64,000 nt of DNA, from the NCBI GenBank assembly GCA_020832445.1, contig JAFIEO010000067.1, positions 1 to 64,000 on the forward strand. The letters are read 5' to 3'. Source of the stretch: Paracoccaceae bacterium. Lineage in GTDB: Bacteria; Pseudomonadota; Alphaproteobacteria; Rhodobacterales; Rhodobacteraceae. The stretch's first letter is position 1; each line of letters starts with the position of its first letter. The position numbers were made by a program, and so were the translations under genes. This document shows positions 45,096 through 53,915 of the stretch, piece by piece. Below the pieces are notes generated by a model. It saw nothing but the letters and a program-made list of their open reading frames with translations. It did not search any database and was not told where the DNA came from.

Positions 45096-46427
45096 TCAGC
45101 GCAGCAGCCGCACGATCTGCCCCTGGGGCTGCGCGGGACAGAATTCCAGCCGCCAGCCAAGTTTGTTCAGCGCTGCGGCGGCAATGGCAAGGCCCAGACC
45201 GCTGCCTTTTTCGCGCGCGCCTGCGCCTGTGAAAAAACGCTGTGTCACATGCGGCAGGTCGTCTGCCGCAATACCAGCGCCTTGGTCCTGCACCTCTAGG
45301 CCGGTATCGGACACCAGAACGGAAACAACACTGCCTGCGGGCGCGGCGTGCAGCGCGTTTTCCACCACATTGCGCAGCGCGACCCCCAGTTGAACGGGAT
45401 CTGTGCAAACGCCCCCCGCGCTGCCCTTCAGGCGCAGTGTGACACCCTTGCGCTGTGCCAAATCCTGCGCATCGTCGCAGGCCCTTCGGGCAATACTGTC
45501 CAAATGCTCGGACCGGACGCTTAACGCGTCCCCGTCTTCGGCGCGCGCCAGATCAAGCAACTGGCCCACCAGCCTGCCGGTCCTGTCGACAGCGCCGGTC
45601 AGTTTTTCCAGCGCATTATCCTGAACCACCCCCGGCGGGGCCGATCGCGCGACCTGTGCCTGTGTCTTTATGCCTGCAAGCGGTGTTTTCAGTTCATGTG
45701 CGGCATAGGCGATAAAGTCGCGCTCGCGGCTGCGGGCCTGTGCCAGTCGCGCCAGCAACCCGTCAAGCGCGGCGCCAACCGGGCGCATTTCCGGTGGCAA
45801 CGGGGTTTCGGCAACAGGGTCAAGGTTGCCTTCATCACGCGCAGCAAGGGCCGAGGCAAATTGTTGCAACGGGCGCAACCCGCGCCCCGCACTTAGCCAG
45901 ATGGCCGCCGCCAGCAGCGGCGCAATCACAAGTATCGGCCAGATCAAGCCCGCGCGCACATCTGCGACAAGATTTTCGCGCATGGCATAGCTTTCGCCCA
46001 CAACGATTTCCACGCCAAGCGCTTCATTGACGACAGTATAGACACGCCATTTGCCCCCATCCATTTCGGATGCGCTGAACCCCGGTTCGGATTGCGCCAG
46101 CCGTTGCGCAGGCCCCCCGCCCGATTGCCCCAGCAACGTGCCGCGCATGGACCAGACCTGACAATGTAGCTGCCGTTCAATGCCGCCGTCGATGACACGG
46201 AAATCCGGCAGGCTAAGGCTGCCTTCGGCATCCAGACTGACGGCATGCGCCAGCCCCTGATCCGACAGCAATGACGACACCATATGCCCCGCTTCGGCCA
46301 GCCGCGAATCCAGCACGCGTTCAATTTGCGCCTTGGTGGAATATTGCAGCCAGACAACCGCCGACAGCCAGATCAGCCCCGTGGCCAGCAGCAGCAGCGC
46401 AAACAGACGCATTCTAAGGGATGTCAT
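45096..46427 (-). CDS. Two-component sensor histidine kinase (QseC/TctE-like)
   Basis: This 443-residue inner-membrane kinase has one helix at residues 7-28, a periplasmic sensor region at about 29-158 with one cysteine (LHCQVWSMRG), a second helix at 161-180 and a HAMP-like linker. The phospho-acceptor His244 lies in AYAAHELKTPLAGIKTQAQVA. The ATPase domain has VENALHAAPAG, DQGAGIAADDLPHV and KGSGLGLAIA. It overlaps the response-regulator gene by four bases, so the pair is cognate. The lone periplasmic cysteine is interesting beside a thiol-redox cluster, but a redox-sensing role is speculative. Confidence 0.9.
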   Translation of the reverse strand: MTSLRMRLFALLLLATGLIWLSAVVWLQYSTKAQIERVLDSRLAEAGHMVSSLLSDQGLAHAVSLDAEGSLSLPDFRVIDGGIERQLHCQVWSMRGTLLGQSGGGPAQRLAQSEPGFSASEMDGGKWRVYTVVNEALGVEIVVGESYAMRENLVADVRAGLIWPILVIAPLLAAAIWLSAGRGLRPLQQFASALAARDEGNLDPVAETPLPPEMRPVGAALDGLLARLAQARSRERDFIAYAAHELKTPLAGIKTQAQVARSAPPGVVQDNALEKLTGAVDRTGRLVGQLLDLARAEDGDALSVRSEHLDSIARRACDDAQDLAQRKGVTLRLKGSAGGVCTDPVQLGVALRNVVENALHAAPAGSVVSVLVSDTGLEVQDQGAGIAADDLPHVTQRFFTGAGAREKGSGLGLAIAAAALNKLGWRLEFCPAQPQGQIVRLLR

Positions 46428-47089
46428 GACGCCCCCTTTTGCAATTGATAGCCCACGCCGCGCACTGTGCGAATAACCTGCGGCCCCAGTTTGGCGCGCA
46501 GCTTGTGGACATGCACTTCCAATGCATTGCTTTCAACACCATCATGCCAACCATACAGCCGTTCTTCCAGCGTGGCGCGCGCGACAATCGCGCCGGGCCG
46601 GTCCATCAAGGCCGCAAGCAAGGCATATTCGCGCCGCGACAGTGTAATCTGTGTCTCCCCCCACCATGCGGTTTGTTGCGCAGGATCAAGCGACAGCGCG
46701 CCATAGCGCGCCAGCGGCTCCGCCCGCCCTTCGCCCCTGCGCCCGATGGCGCGCAACCGCGCGGCCAGTTCATCCAGATCAAACGGCTTGCCCAGATAGT
46801 CATCCGCCCCGCGATCCAGCCCGGCAATCCTGTCGGCCACAGCATCCAGCGCAGTCAGCAAGATCACTGGTATGTGATGGCCTGCCTTGCGCCAGCGGGC
46901 CAGCAAATCCAGCCCTGATTCGTCGGGCAACATCAAATCCAGCACCACTGCGGCAAATCCGCCTTGCTGAAATGCCAGATCGGCATCTGCGCAAGTTGTT
47001 GTAACTTCGGTGGAAAATCCGTTCAGCAGCAATCCGGCGGCCAAGCCGTCAGCAAGGGTTTCATCATCTTCAACAATCAGGATACGCAT
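46424..47089 (-). CDS. OmpR-family response regulator (QseB/PmrA-like)
   Basis: This 221-residue regulator has a receiver domain with acidic pocket EDDE (residues 7-10), phospho-acceptor Asp51 (VVLDLMLPDESG) and Lys101 (LGKPFDLDEL). The C-terminal winged helix has LSRREYALLAALM and YGWHDGVESNALEVHVHKLRAKLG, typical of the QseB/PmrA/TctD subgroup. A textbook box for that subgroup, CTTAAG-N5-CTTAAG, lies 52 bases upstream of the start in the region shared with dsbD. It is therefore likely to regulate itself and the dsbD operon. Confidence 0.92.
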   Translation of the reverse strand: MRILIVEDDETLADGLAAGLLLNGFSTEVTTTCADADLAFQQGGFAAVVLDLMLPDESGLDLLARWRKAGHHIPVILLTALDAVADRIAGLDRGADDYLGKPFDLDELAARLRAIGRRGEGRAEPLARYGALSLDPAQQTAWWGETQITLSRREYALLAALMDRPGAIVARATLEERLYGWHDGVESNALEVHVHKLRAKLGPQVIRTVRGVGYQLQKGAS

Positions 47090-47140
47090 ATATGATGCCT
47101 ATAGGGGTTTTGCCGCACTGGCCAGTGGTGCGGTGGGCGC

Positions 47141-47157
47141 CTTAAGCCTGCCTTAAG
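47141..47157. promoter_or_regulatory. QseB/PmrA-type box CTTAAG-N5-CTTAAG
   Basis: CTTAAG at 47141-47146 and again at 47152-47157 form an 11-base-spaced direct repeat (full identity extends to CCTTAAGC). This matches the known YTTAAK-N5-YTTAAK binding pattern of PmrA/QseB-type regulators. It ends 22 bases before the dsbD start. A 12-base palindrome CACTGGCCAGTG lies nearby at 47116-47127. Confidence 0.7.
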
Positions 47158-47179
47158 CTGGACCGCGTGAAAGGACAAA

Positions 47180-48973
47180 ATGATTAAACCTGCCCCCTCC
47201 TGCGTTCATATGCGCATTGCCCGCCTTGTCATACCAGTGATCGCGCTGGTGATGCTTGCATCTGTTGCCGTGGCGCAGTCCATTCAGTGGTCCACGCCCG
47301 CAGGCGATGCGCCCCTGCCCGCTGATCAGGCATTTGTGCTGTATCATGAGGTGGCCGCTGACGGGCGCGTAACGCTGACATGGCAGGTGACGCCCGGATA
47401 TTACCTGTATCAGGACAAGTTGCAGGTGGACGCCCCCGATGGCCCCGTTGCACTTGACCTGCCACAGGCAGAGTTGACGGATGATCTGACATTCGGCACG
47501 GTCTATATCTACCGCGATGATATAAGCATAGACCTGCCACCCGTGGCGGGCACGATTGCCGTGACATGGCAGGGCTGTCAGGATGGCGGGATCTGCTATG
47601 CCCCGCAAAGCCGGACAATCAGCATTGATGCAGGCGGATCACCTGCCGCCACAACACCCCCTGTTGCGGACGGCACAGGCGCGCAACTTACGCTTGCGGG
47701 TAACACCGGCCTTGTGGACCGGCTGGGCGCGTATGGCGTGCCGGTTTTGTTGCTGGCGTTTTTCGGGTTCGGGCTGGCGCTGGCCTTCACCCCGTGCGTT
47801 TTGCCGATGGTGCCCATCCTTGGCGGGTATCTGGCCCGCGACGGGGCCGCCATGACGCGCAGGCGCGGTTTTGCACTGTCTTCGTCCTATGTGCTGGCGA
47901 TGGCGCTGGCTTTTGGTGCCTTGGGCCTTGCGGCGGCGGCCACGGGGCAGAACCTGCAAATGGTGCTGCAATCACCAGTGGTGTTGTCGGTTATAATTGC
48001 GCTGTTTGTGGTGCTGGCTGCGTCCATGTTCGGCATGTTTGAAATCAGCCTGCCTGCAAGCTGGACCGCGCGCTTGCAAGGCGCGGGTGCGGGGCGGCGC
48101 GGCACCGTAACAGGGGCGGCGGCGCTGGGGTTCACATCAGCGCTGGTGGTCGGGCCATGCGTGACCGCCCCGCTGGCGGCTGCACTTTTGTATATCGCGC
48201 AGACGGGCGACATGATGCTGGGATCGGCTGCGTTGTTCGCGCTGGGGTTGGGCAAAGGAACGCCGCTGGTTGTTTTCGGCACATTGGGTCCGAAATACCT
48301 GCCACGTTCGGGGCCATGGATGGTGCGGGTGAAACAGGCTTTCGGCTTTGTCTTTCTGGGGCTTGCGCTGTGGCTGGCCGACCGCATGGGCACAGGGCCT
48401 TGGGGTGTGGCCGGTTGGGGGCTTTTGTTTCTGGCGTTCAGTGTGTTTGTCTGGCGTGCGCTGCTGCGCGATGTTCAGAACCCGCGAAGCCGTGTCTGGG
48501 TGCGCGCAGTTGCAATCGTGGCCCTGCTGCCCGCATTGGTGCTGGTGGTGGGCGCATCGCGCGGGGCCGATGACCCGCTGCGCCCCTTCCAGACAGGCCA
48601 TGCCGATAAGGTCGCCGCGCTGGACTGGCAGGTGGTCAGTGACAAGCGCGGGCTGGATTCGGCACTGGGGCAGGCAGATGGCGCAAGTGTCATCTATCTG
48701 ACTGCCGATTGGTGCGTGAGCTGCCGCACGATTGACAGGCGTGTCATGCCCGACCCTGATGTGGTGGCCGCGCTTGACCCGCTGACGCGCATCAAACTGG
48801 ATCTCAGCACCTTTGATGCGGCGGCGCAGGCGTTGTTGCAGGAACTGGGCGCGGCCGGTCCCCCCACGATGATTTTCCTGGATGACATGCTGCAAGAAGC
48901 GGGCGGCACCCGTCTGGTGGGCGAAACCCGCGCGGCCCCTGTCATCGCCTCCGCCGCGCAGGTGCAACCATGA
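47180..48973 (+). CDS. dsbD: Thiol:disulfide interchange protein DsbD
   Basis: It carries electrons from cytoplasmic thioredoxin to the periplasm. The 597-residue protein has all three DsbD parts. The N-terminal periplasmic domain bears Cys133 and Cys139 (QGCQDGGICY). The transmembrane domain of about eight helices bears Cys206 (FTPCVLPMVP) and Cys327 (GPCVTAPL). The C-terminal thioredoxin domain bears the CVSC motif (Cys512, Cys515). AAAGGAC is placed for the ATG at 47180; a signal peptide lies at 11-33. It overlaps the TlpA-like gene by four bases and so leads a periplasmic reductant operon. Confidence 0.93.
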   Translation: MIKPAPSCVHMRIARLVIPVIALVMLASVAVAQSIQWSTPAGDAPLPADQAFVLYHEVAADGRVTLTWQVTPGYYLYQDKLQVDAPDGPVALDLPQAELTDDLTFGTVYIYRDDISIDLPPVAGTIAVTWQGCQDGGICYAPQSRTISIDAGGSPAATTPPVADGTGAQLTLAGNTGLVDRLGAYGVPVLLLAFFGFGLALAFTPCVLPMVPILGGYLARDGAAMTRRRGFALSSSYVLAMALAFGALGLAAAATGQNLQMVLQSPVVLSVIIALFVVLAASMFGMFEISLPASWTARLQGAGAGRRGTVTGAAALGFTSALVVGPCVTAPLAAALLYIAQTGDMMLGSAALFALGLGKGTPLVVFGTLGPKYLPRSGPWMVRVKQAFGFVFLGLALWLADRMGTGPWGVAGWGLLFLAFSVFVWRALLRDVQNPRSRVWVRAVAIVALLPALVLVVGASRGADDPLRPFQTGHADKVAALDWQVVSDKRGLDSALGQADGASVIYLTADWCVSCRTIDRRVMPDPDVVAALDPLTRIKLDLSTFDAAAQALLQELGAAGPPTMIFLDDMLQEAGGTRLVGETRAAPVIASAAQVQP

Positions 48974-49773
48974 CCGGCATTTCCCTTGGGCCGATTGTCC
49001 TGTCCGTGGACCGGTTTGCGTTTATCGCGGGCATCGCGGCCTTTCTGGTGCTGGTTGCCCTGATCCGGCGCTTTGGCCAGCCACCTGCCACACTGGACAC
49101 ATGGGCCACGCGCCTGCTGGTTCTGGGGCTGGTGGGCGGCAGGCTTGGCTATGTGGCGCTGCATCTGGACATATACGCGCAGTCGCCCTTGTCGGTGCTG
49201 GCCATCTGGCAGGGCGGGTTCAATGCGGCCGCTGGTTTTGGCGCGGTGGCAGCAGGGCTTGGCTGGATGGCGCTGCGCAGACAGGGACAGGCCGCAGGCG
49301 TGTTGCTGGGCGCTGTGATGGCGGCGGCACTGGTCTGGCAGGGCAGTCTTATGGCCTTTCCCGCGCCGCGCATGGATTTGCCGGATGTCACATTCACAGC
49401 CCTTGACGGGCCGGATGTGACCCTTGGCCAGTCAGGGGGCAGGCCCGTGGTCATCAACCTGTGGGCGACATGGTGCCCGCCCTGCCGGCGCGAATTGCCC
49501 ATGATGATGGAACTGGCTGAAAACACACCGGATGTTGACGTCATCTTCCTGAATCAGGGGGAATACGGCCCTGCCATACGCGCATATCTGCACGATGAAG
49601 GGCTGGCCACAGACCGCGTGGCACTTGATCCGGCGGCCACGGCAATGGCGCTGTTTGACACGCCCGGCCTGCCTGCAACCCTTTTCTTTTCATCATCGGG
49701 CCAAATGGAAGGCGTGCACTTGGGCGAAATATCCCGCGCCGCGTTCCGGTCCCAACTGCAAGCCCTGAGGTAG
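48970..49773 (+). CDS. Membrane-anchored TlpA-like thioredoxin fused to an Lgt-like domain
   Basis: This 267-residue protein has two halves. Residues 1-128 carry four hydrophobic helices and resemble part of prolipoprotein diacylglyceryl transferase (GGRLGYV, then LSVLAIWQGGFNAAAGFG). Lgt normally has a catalytic His in the second motif; here that stretch reads GFNAAAG, so enzyme activity is unlikely. Residues 135-267 form a TlpA/ResA thioredoxin with the CPPC site at Cys169 and Cys172 (NLWATWCPPCRREL). It most likely accepts electrons from DsbD and reduces periplasmic disulfides. Four bases separate the stop from the lipoprotein gene. Confidence 0.85.
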   Translation: MTGISLGPIVLSVDRFAFIAGIAAFLVLVALIRRFGQPPATLDTWATRLLVLGLVGGRLGYVALHLDIYAQSPLSVLAIWQGGFNAAAGFGAVAAGLGWMALRRQGQAAGVLLGAVMAAALVWQGSLMAFPAPRMDLPDVTFTALDGPDVTLGQSGGRPVVINLWATWCPPCRRELPMMMELAENTPDVDVIFLNQGEYGPAIRAYLHDEGLATDRVALDPAATAMALFDTPGLPATLFFSSSGQMEGVHLGEISRAAFRSQLQALR

Positions 49774-49776
49774 CAC

Positions 49777-50589
49777 ATGAAAATTGCACATCTGGTGTCC
49801 GGCCTGTTTCTGGCCGGGCTTGTTGGCGCGTGCGCGCCCATCCCTTCGCAACAACACGCGGCCCCCGACGCCCCCGCCCCCGAACCGCTACCGCCCGAAG
49901 TGCTGCAAATGTATGCTGGTATGCACGATGGCGATGTCTGGATTGATGCGGTGGAACCGCGCCACCTGTCCATGGACACCATCCGGCAGGAAGTGGATTA
50001 CTGGACTGACGAACGCCCCGGCACCATCATCGTGGACCCGTGGGATCGCTATTTGTATCTGGTTATGGCCGGGAACCGCGCCATGCGCTACACCGTCGGC
50101 GTAGGCGAGGCGGGCCGCGACTTTTCCGGCGATGCGATTATTCCTTATGGTCGGGAATGGCCGCGCTGGACACCCACCCCGAACATGCTGCGCGAAGACC
50201 CCGAAACCTATGCCCCCCATCGCAGTGGCATGAAGGGCGGGACTGAAAACCCGCTTGGTGCGCGGGCGCTGTATCTGCATCGCGGTGGCAAGGACACGCT
50301 GTATCGCATTCACGGCACGCCCTATCCCTGGTCCATTGGCGAGGCAAGCTCGTCCGGGTGCATCCGAATGTTCCAGCAAGATGTCATCGACCTGTATGAC
50401 CGCGTTGAAAAAGGGCGCACCCGCGTGACCGTACTGCGCGAAGATCAGGCCGGTCAGGGCACATATCCCCCCGGCACCGCGCGCGACCACAACAACGCAG
50501 CCCCCATCCCCATGGCCGAGGCGCAAACCTTGCAGCGTATGGCCGATGATGACGGGCTGACACTGGACATGCTGCTGGGCGGCAGTTGA
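49777..50589 (+). CDS. L,D-transpeptidase (YkuD) lipoprotein
   Basis: This 270-residue lipoprotein has a lipobox at LVGAC (Cys19) and a proline-rich linker (residues 25-42). The YkuD domain spans roughly 82-220, with active-site residues in RIHGTPYPWSIGEASSSGCI: His179 and nucleophile Cys195. Such enzymes attach or cross-link peptidoglycan by 3-3 bonds or anchor outer-membrane lipoproteins. The catalytic cysteine must be kept reduced in the periplasm, which fits its place directly behind dsbD and the TlpA-like gene. The C-terminal 50 residues (PMAEAQTLQRMADDDGLTLDML) are helical and outside the domain. Confidence 0.92.
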   Translation: MKIAHLVSGLFLAGLVGACAPIPSQQHAAPDAPAPEPLPPEVLQMYAGMHDGDVWIDAVEPRHLSMDTIRQEVDYWTDERPGTIIVDPWDRYLYLVMAGNRAMRYTVGVGEAGRDFSGDAIIPYGREWPRWTPTPNMLREDPETYAPHRSGMKGGTENPLGARALYLHRGGKDTLYRIHGTPYPWSIGEASSSGCIRMFQQDVIDLYDRVEKGRTRVTVLREDQAGQGTYPPGTARDHNNAAPIPMAEAQTLQRMADDDGLTLDMLLGGS

Positions 50590-50617
50590 CACACAGACAC
50601 CAAGCAAAGGAATTCCC

Positions 50618-51226
50618 ATGCTGACAAGACGTTTTTTCACCCAAGGGCTGGGCGTGCTGGTTGCATCGCAGGCGCTGGCATTCGGCACTCAGGCTGAAAA
50701 CGGGCCAAGCATTGAAGATGTGCTGTTTGACCCTGACCAGCCGGTGCTGGGCAACCCCGATGGTGACCTGAGCATCGTTGAATATTTCGACTATCAATGC
50801 CCGTTTTGCAAACGCAACCATCCTGACCTGATGCGCGCGGTGGAACGTGATGGAAATATTCGCCTGCTGATGAAGGACTGGCCGATTTTCGGGGGCACTT
50901 CTACGCGCGCGGCGCAGCTTGCGCTTGGGGGGCTTGCGGATGGCAGTTATGCCCGTGCGCATGCGGCCCTGATGGCAACACAAGGCCGGTTGAGTGACAG
51001 TGACATCGACACTGCCCTGACGGATGCGGGCTTGTCGGTGGACATCTTGCAGGCAGGCTACCGATCGCTGCGCGACCGGCTGGACGGGCTTATGGTGCGC
51101 AATGGCAGGCAAGCGGCGGCTTTCGGGCTGTCGGGGACGCCTGCGTTCATCATTGGCACCGTCATTTATCCCGGTGCACTGAATGCCGATGATCTGGATG
51201 CCGCTATCCGGCGGGCGCGGGGCTGA
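50618..51226 (+). CDS. DsbA-family periplasmic thiol oxidoreductase (ScsC/BdbD-like)
   Basis: This 202-residue exported protein has a thioredoxin fold with inserted helices and the CPFC active site (Cys61, Cys64) in EYFDYQCPFCKRNHPDL, plus the cis-proline loop SGTPAFIIG. The signal region TRRFFTQGLGVLVAS contains a twin-arginine-like motif, so Tat export is possible. It is the last gene of the redox cluster, 28 bases behind the transpeptidase. Together with the DsbD-like and TlpA-like proteins it resembles the ScsBCD set known for copper and redox stress. It may act as isomerase or reductant carrier instead of an oxidase, which is inferred. Confidence 0.9.
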   Translation: MLTRRFFTQGLGVLVASQALAFGTQAENGPSIEDVLFDPDQPVLGNPDGDLSIVEYFDYQCPFCKRNHPDLMRAVERDGNIRLLMKDWPIFGGTSTRAAQLALGGLADGSYARAHAALMATQGRLSDSDIDTALTDAGLSVDILQAGYRSLRDRLDGLMVRNGRQAAAFGLSGTPAFIIGTVIYPGALNADDLDAAIRRARG

Positions 51227-51234
51227 CGCTTGGT

Positions 51235-51262
51235 GCCAGCAGAAAACCGGTTCTCTGCTGGC
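51235..51262. terminator. Hairpin between convergent dsbA-like and SDR genes
   Basis: GCCAGCAGA (51235-51243) and TCTGCTGGC (51254-51262) are exact complements. The loop itself contains the palindrome AACCGGTT. Placed nine bases after one gene's stop and about 20 from the other's, it could terminate both strands. Confidence 0.55.
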
Positions 51263-51281
51263 CCTGTGCCTGAACCGCAGG

Positions 51282-52040
51282 TCACTGTGTCGCGCGCAGG
51301 GCAGGCAAGCCCACGCCCACAGCATCAAACCCGCCATCAGCCGCAATTGTCTGGCCGGTTACATAGCTGGCCTTGTCCGAGCACAGGAATGTAATCACCT
51401 CGGCAATCTCGGTCTCGCGCCCGTAGCGGTTCAGCGGGATCGCATCATGATAGGCCGCGCGTATTTCGGGCGAATGCACCGCGAGCGCCAGTTTCGTGTC
51501 CACAGGCCCCGGTGCCACGCAATTGGCGCGGATGCCCCATTCGCCCAGTTCTGCCGCCTGTTGCATGGTCAGGTGAATGACCGCCGCCTTGGATGTGCCA
51601 TAGGCCACGCGCAAGGTGCTGGCGCGCAGCCCTGAAATGGACGCAATGTTCACAATCGCGCCGCCCTGTTTTTTCAGATGCGGAATGACCGCTTGCGATG
51701 TCAGGAAAACCCCGTCCAGATTGGTCGCCATCACCTGCCGCCAGATGGCCAGATCAGTGTCTTGCAATGGCCGGAAATCCGCAACGCCCGCGTTATTGAC
51801 CAGCGCATCAATGCGCCCGAAGCGCGCCAGAACCTGCGTGACCATTGCATTAACCTGACCTGGCAGGGACACATCGCAGTCAAACGCCTGCGCGCCATCA
51901 CAGCCCTGCGCGGCGTCATGCAGCGCAGGCGCATCGCGGTCAATCATCGCCACATGCCAGCCCTGCGCCAGAAACAGGCGCGTGGTGGCCAGCCCTATAC
52001 CGCGCGCCGCACCCGTTACGATTGCTGTTTTCACAGTCAT
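51282..52040 (-). CDS. Short-chain dehydrogenase/reductase (SDR)
   Basis: This 252-residue classical SDR has the cofactor motif TGAARGIG (residues 9-16), NNAGV, the catalytic Ser in NIASISGLRAS, and Tyr-x-x-x-Lys in AYGTSKAAVIHL. The ending SDKASYVTGQTIAADGG is usual for beta-ketoacyl-reductase-like SDRs. It is 36 bases downstream of the TRAP permease gene and probably oxidises or reduces the compound that transporter brings in. The substrate is unknown. Confidence 0.88.
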   Translation of the reverse strand: MTVKTAIVTGAARGIGLATTRLFLAQGWHVAMIDRDAPALHDAAQGCDGAQAFDCDVSLPGQVNAMVTQVLARFGRIDALVNNAGVADFRPLQDTDLAIWRQVMATNLDGVFLTSQAVIPHLKKQGGAIVNIASISGLRASTLRVAYGTSKAAVIHLTMQQAAELGEWGIRANCVAPGPVDTKLALAVHSPEIRAAYHDAIPLNRYGRETEIAEVITFLCSDKASYVTGQTIAADGGFDAVGVGLPALRATQ

Positions 52041-52076
52041 TCAACTTGCCTTTCTCTATCGGATTTTGCCCTGCGG

Positions 52077-53411
52077 CTATCGCAGCCAGTGCAGCAGGAT
52101 TTGCGACATGGATGGCACTGCCGCCACAATCGCAATCCCCACAAGTGACGCCAGCAGGAAGGGCATTGTGCCGCGTGCAACCTGTTCAATCTTCATACGC
52201 GTGACATTGGCCGCCACATACAGGTTTATGCCCACAGGCGGGGTGATCAGCCCGATGGCCAGATTGACCATGACCAGCACCCCGAACCACACCGGGTCCC
52301 ATCCCATTTCCCGCGCAACCGGCAAGAAGATGGGCAGCGCAATGAACATCACAGTCACCGGGTCCATGAACATACCGGCAATCAGCAGGATCACCATGAT
52401 CACCAGCAAAATGACCCATTCATTCTGGCTAAGCCCCAAAAGCGCGCCGGAATAGCTGCGCACCAGATCATCGACTGTCACCACCCAGCCAAACAGGCTG
52501 GCATAGGCCACAATCAGCATCACCACCGCAGACGACGCGGCCGCTGTGCCCAAGGCATCGTATAAATTGCGCAGGCTTAATGTGCGGTAGGCCAGCGCGC
52601 CCACGGCCAGCGCATAGACAGTGGCTACCAGCGCGGCCTCGGTCGGGGTGAAAATGCCGGAATAGATACCCCCCAGAATGACCACAGGTGTCATCAGGCC
52701 CCAGAAACTATCACGAAAACTTAGCCACAAGCGGCGCCCGCGCGGCGCATCCGCATAGGGTTCTGGCATCAGCGCGGCAAGGCTGGGGCTTGTCTTGGGC
52801 GCTGTGCGCCGCCGCGCGAAGGGCAGCACCGCAACCATGGTCAGCGCCATGAATATGCCCGGAATAATGGCGGCAATGAACAACCGCGAGATCGAGGTTT
52901 CCGCGATCACCCCGTAAATCACCAACCCGATGGATGGCGGTATCACAATGGAAAACGCAGCCCCCGTGCACACCAGCCCCGCAGCAAACGCGCGGTCATA
53001 TCCATCTTCTTCCATACCTTTGATGATCATGGGGCCGATCGCTGCAACCGATGCGGGGCCGGACCCGCTGACCGCACCCCAGAACAGGCACACCACCGTG
53101 CCCACAACCCCCATGCCACCGGGCAGCCCGCCCACCGCCACGCGGAAAAACCGGATCATACGTTCGGCAATCCCCAGGCTTCCCATCAGCGTGCCCGCCA
53201 GAATGAAGAACGGAATCGCCAGAAGTGAAAACTTGGTAATACCCGTGGCAATCAGATCGCCCGCAAGTTCCAGCCCGAACCCGATTTTCCACATGGCATA
53301 CATGGCCGACAGCCCCAGCGCAAAGGCCACAGGCAGGCGCAAGGCCATCAGCACAAAGAAGATAATTATCATCTGTGTGCCTGCGGATGATATGCCAAGC
53401 AGTTCAAACAT
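52077..53411 (-). CDS. dctM: TRAP transporter large permease (DctM type), second set
   Basis: This 444-residue permease has about twelve helices and the DctM landmarks AIPFFILAGTLMGSLGIAERMIRF, VVCLFWGAVSGSGPASVAAIGPMI, IPPSIGLVIYGVIAETS and AIGLITPPVGINLYVAANVTRM. The start is set at 53411 because it lies within the dctQ end (8-base overlap); the longer reading has no support. It is part of a dctP-dctQ-dctM-SDR operon divergent from iclR and the acyl-CoA genes, suggesting an organic acid as cargo. Confidence 0.93.
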   Translation of the reverse strand: MFELLGISSAGTQMIIIFFVLMALRLPVAFALGLSAMYAMWKIGFGLELAGDLIATGITKFSLLAIPFFILAGTLMGSLGIAERMIRFFRVAVGGLPGGMGVVGTVVCLFWGAVSGSGPASVAAIGPMIIKGMEEDGYDRAFAAGLVCTGAAFSIVIPPSIGLVIYGVIAETSISRLFIAAIIPGIFMALTMVAVLPFARRRTAPKTSPSLAALMPEPYADAPRGRRLWLSFRDSFWGLMTPVVILGGIYSGIFTPTEAALVATVYALAVGALAYRTLSLRNLYDALGTAAASSAVVMLIVAYASLFGWVVTVDDLVRSYSGALLGLSQNEWVILLVIMVILLIAGMFMDPVTVMFIALPIFLPVAREMGWDPVWFGVLVMVNLAIGLITPPVGINLYVAANVTRMKIEQVARGTMPFLLASLVGIAIVAAVPSMSQILLHWLR

Positions 53412-53898
53412 CGTGCATGCCCAAGCTGTCCTTGCCGCGCAAAACATCCCATGCGTGCTGCAAATACCGTAAAATGATCAACCCGAACCCGAACGGCAAT
53501 GCGGCCTGATAATACCATGCCGGGAGTCCTAGCGCATAAGACCGCATGCCGACGCGTTTGATATTCATCATCGCGTCCCATGAAAACCATGCCGACAGCG
53601 CCAGCAACCCCACCGACAGCAGCACCGACAGCAAAAAGACCGGCACCCAGAACGGGCGCGGCAACAGGTCATGCACCAGTGTCACGGCCAGATGTTCGCC
53701 CCTGCGCGCGGCAAGGGCTGCGCCGAAAATGGTCAGCAACAAAAAACCGTTGACCAGCAATTCCTCGCTGGCGGCAAAAGACAGATTGGTGCCATAGCGC
53801 ACGACAACATTGGCAAACCCCAACAATGTCATGCCCAGAAACAGGATTGCGCAGATGATTTTTTCAGCGTCGCGCAAAAGGAAACGTATCATCTGCAT
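53404..53898 (-). CDS. dctQ: TRAP transporter small membrane subunit (DctQ type), second set
   Basis: This 164-residue protein has four predicted helices (about 14-34, 47-63, 85-110 and 128-150). SEELLVNGFLLLTIFGAALAARRGEHLAV is the characteristic DctQ segment. It bridges the periplasmic receptor and the large permease. It lies 57 bases downstream of dctP, with a perfect stem-loop in the gap, and overlaps dctM by eight bases. Confidence 0.9.
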   Translation of the reverse strand: MQMIRFLLRDAEKIICAILFLGMTLLGFANVVVRYGTNLSFAASEELLVNGFLLLTIFGAALAARRGEHLAVTLVHDLLPRPFWVPVFLLSVLLSVGLLALSAWFSWDAMMNIKRVGMRSYALGLPAWYYQAALPFGFGLIILRYLQHAWDVLRGKDSLGMHDV

Positions 53899-53915
53899 TG
53901 TCCCGCAATTAGTTA

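Noticed and set aside
47116-47127. 12-base palindrome CACTGGCCAGTG as the main operator of the two-component system
   Set aside because: OmpR-family regulators of this subgroup use tandem half-sites; the CTTAAG-N5-CTTAAG repeat next to it fits better, so the palindrome is only noted.
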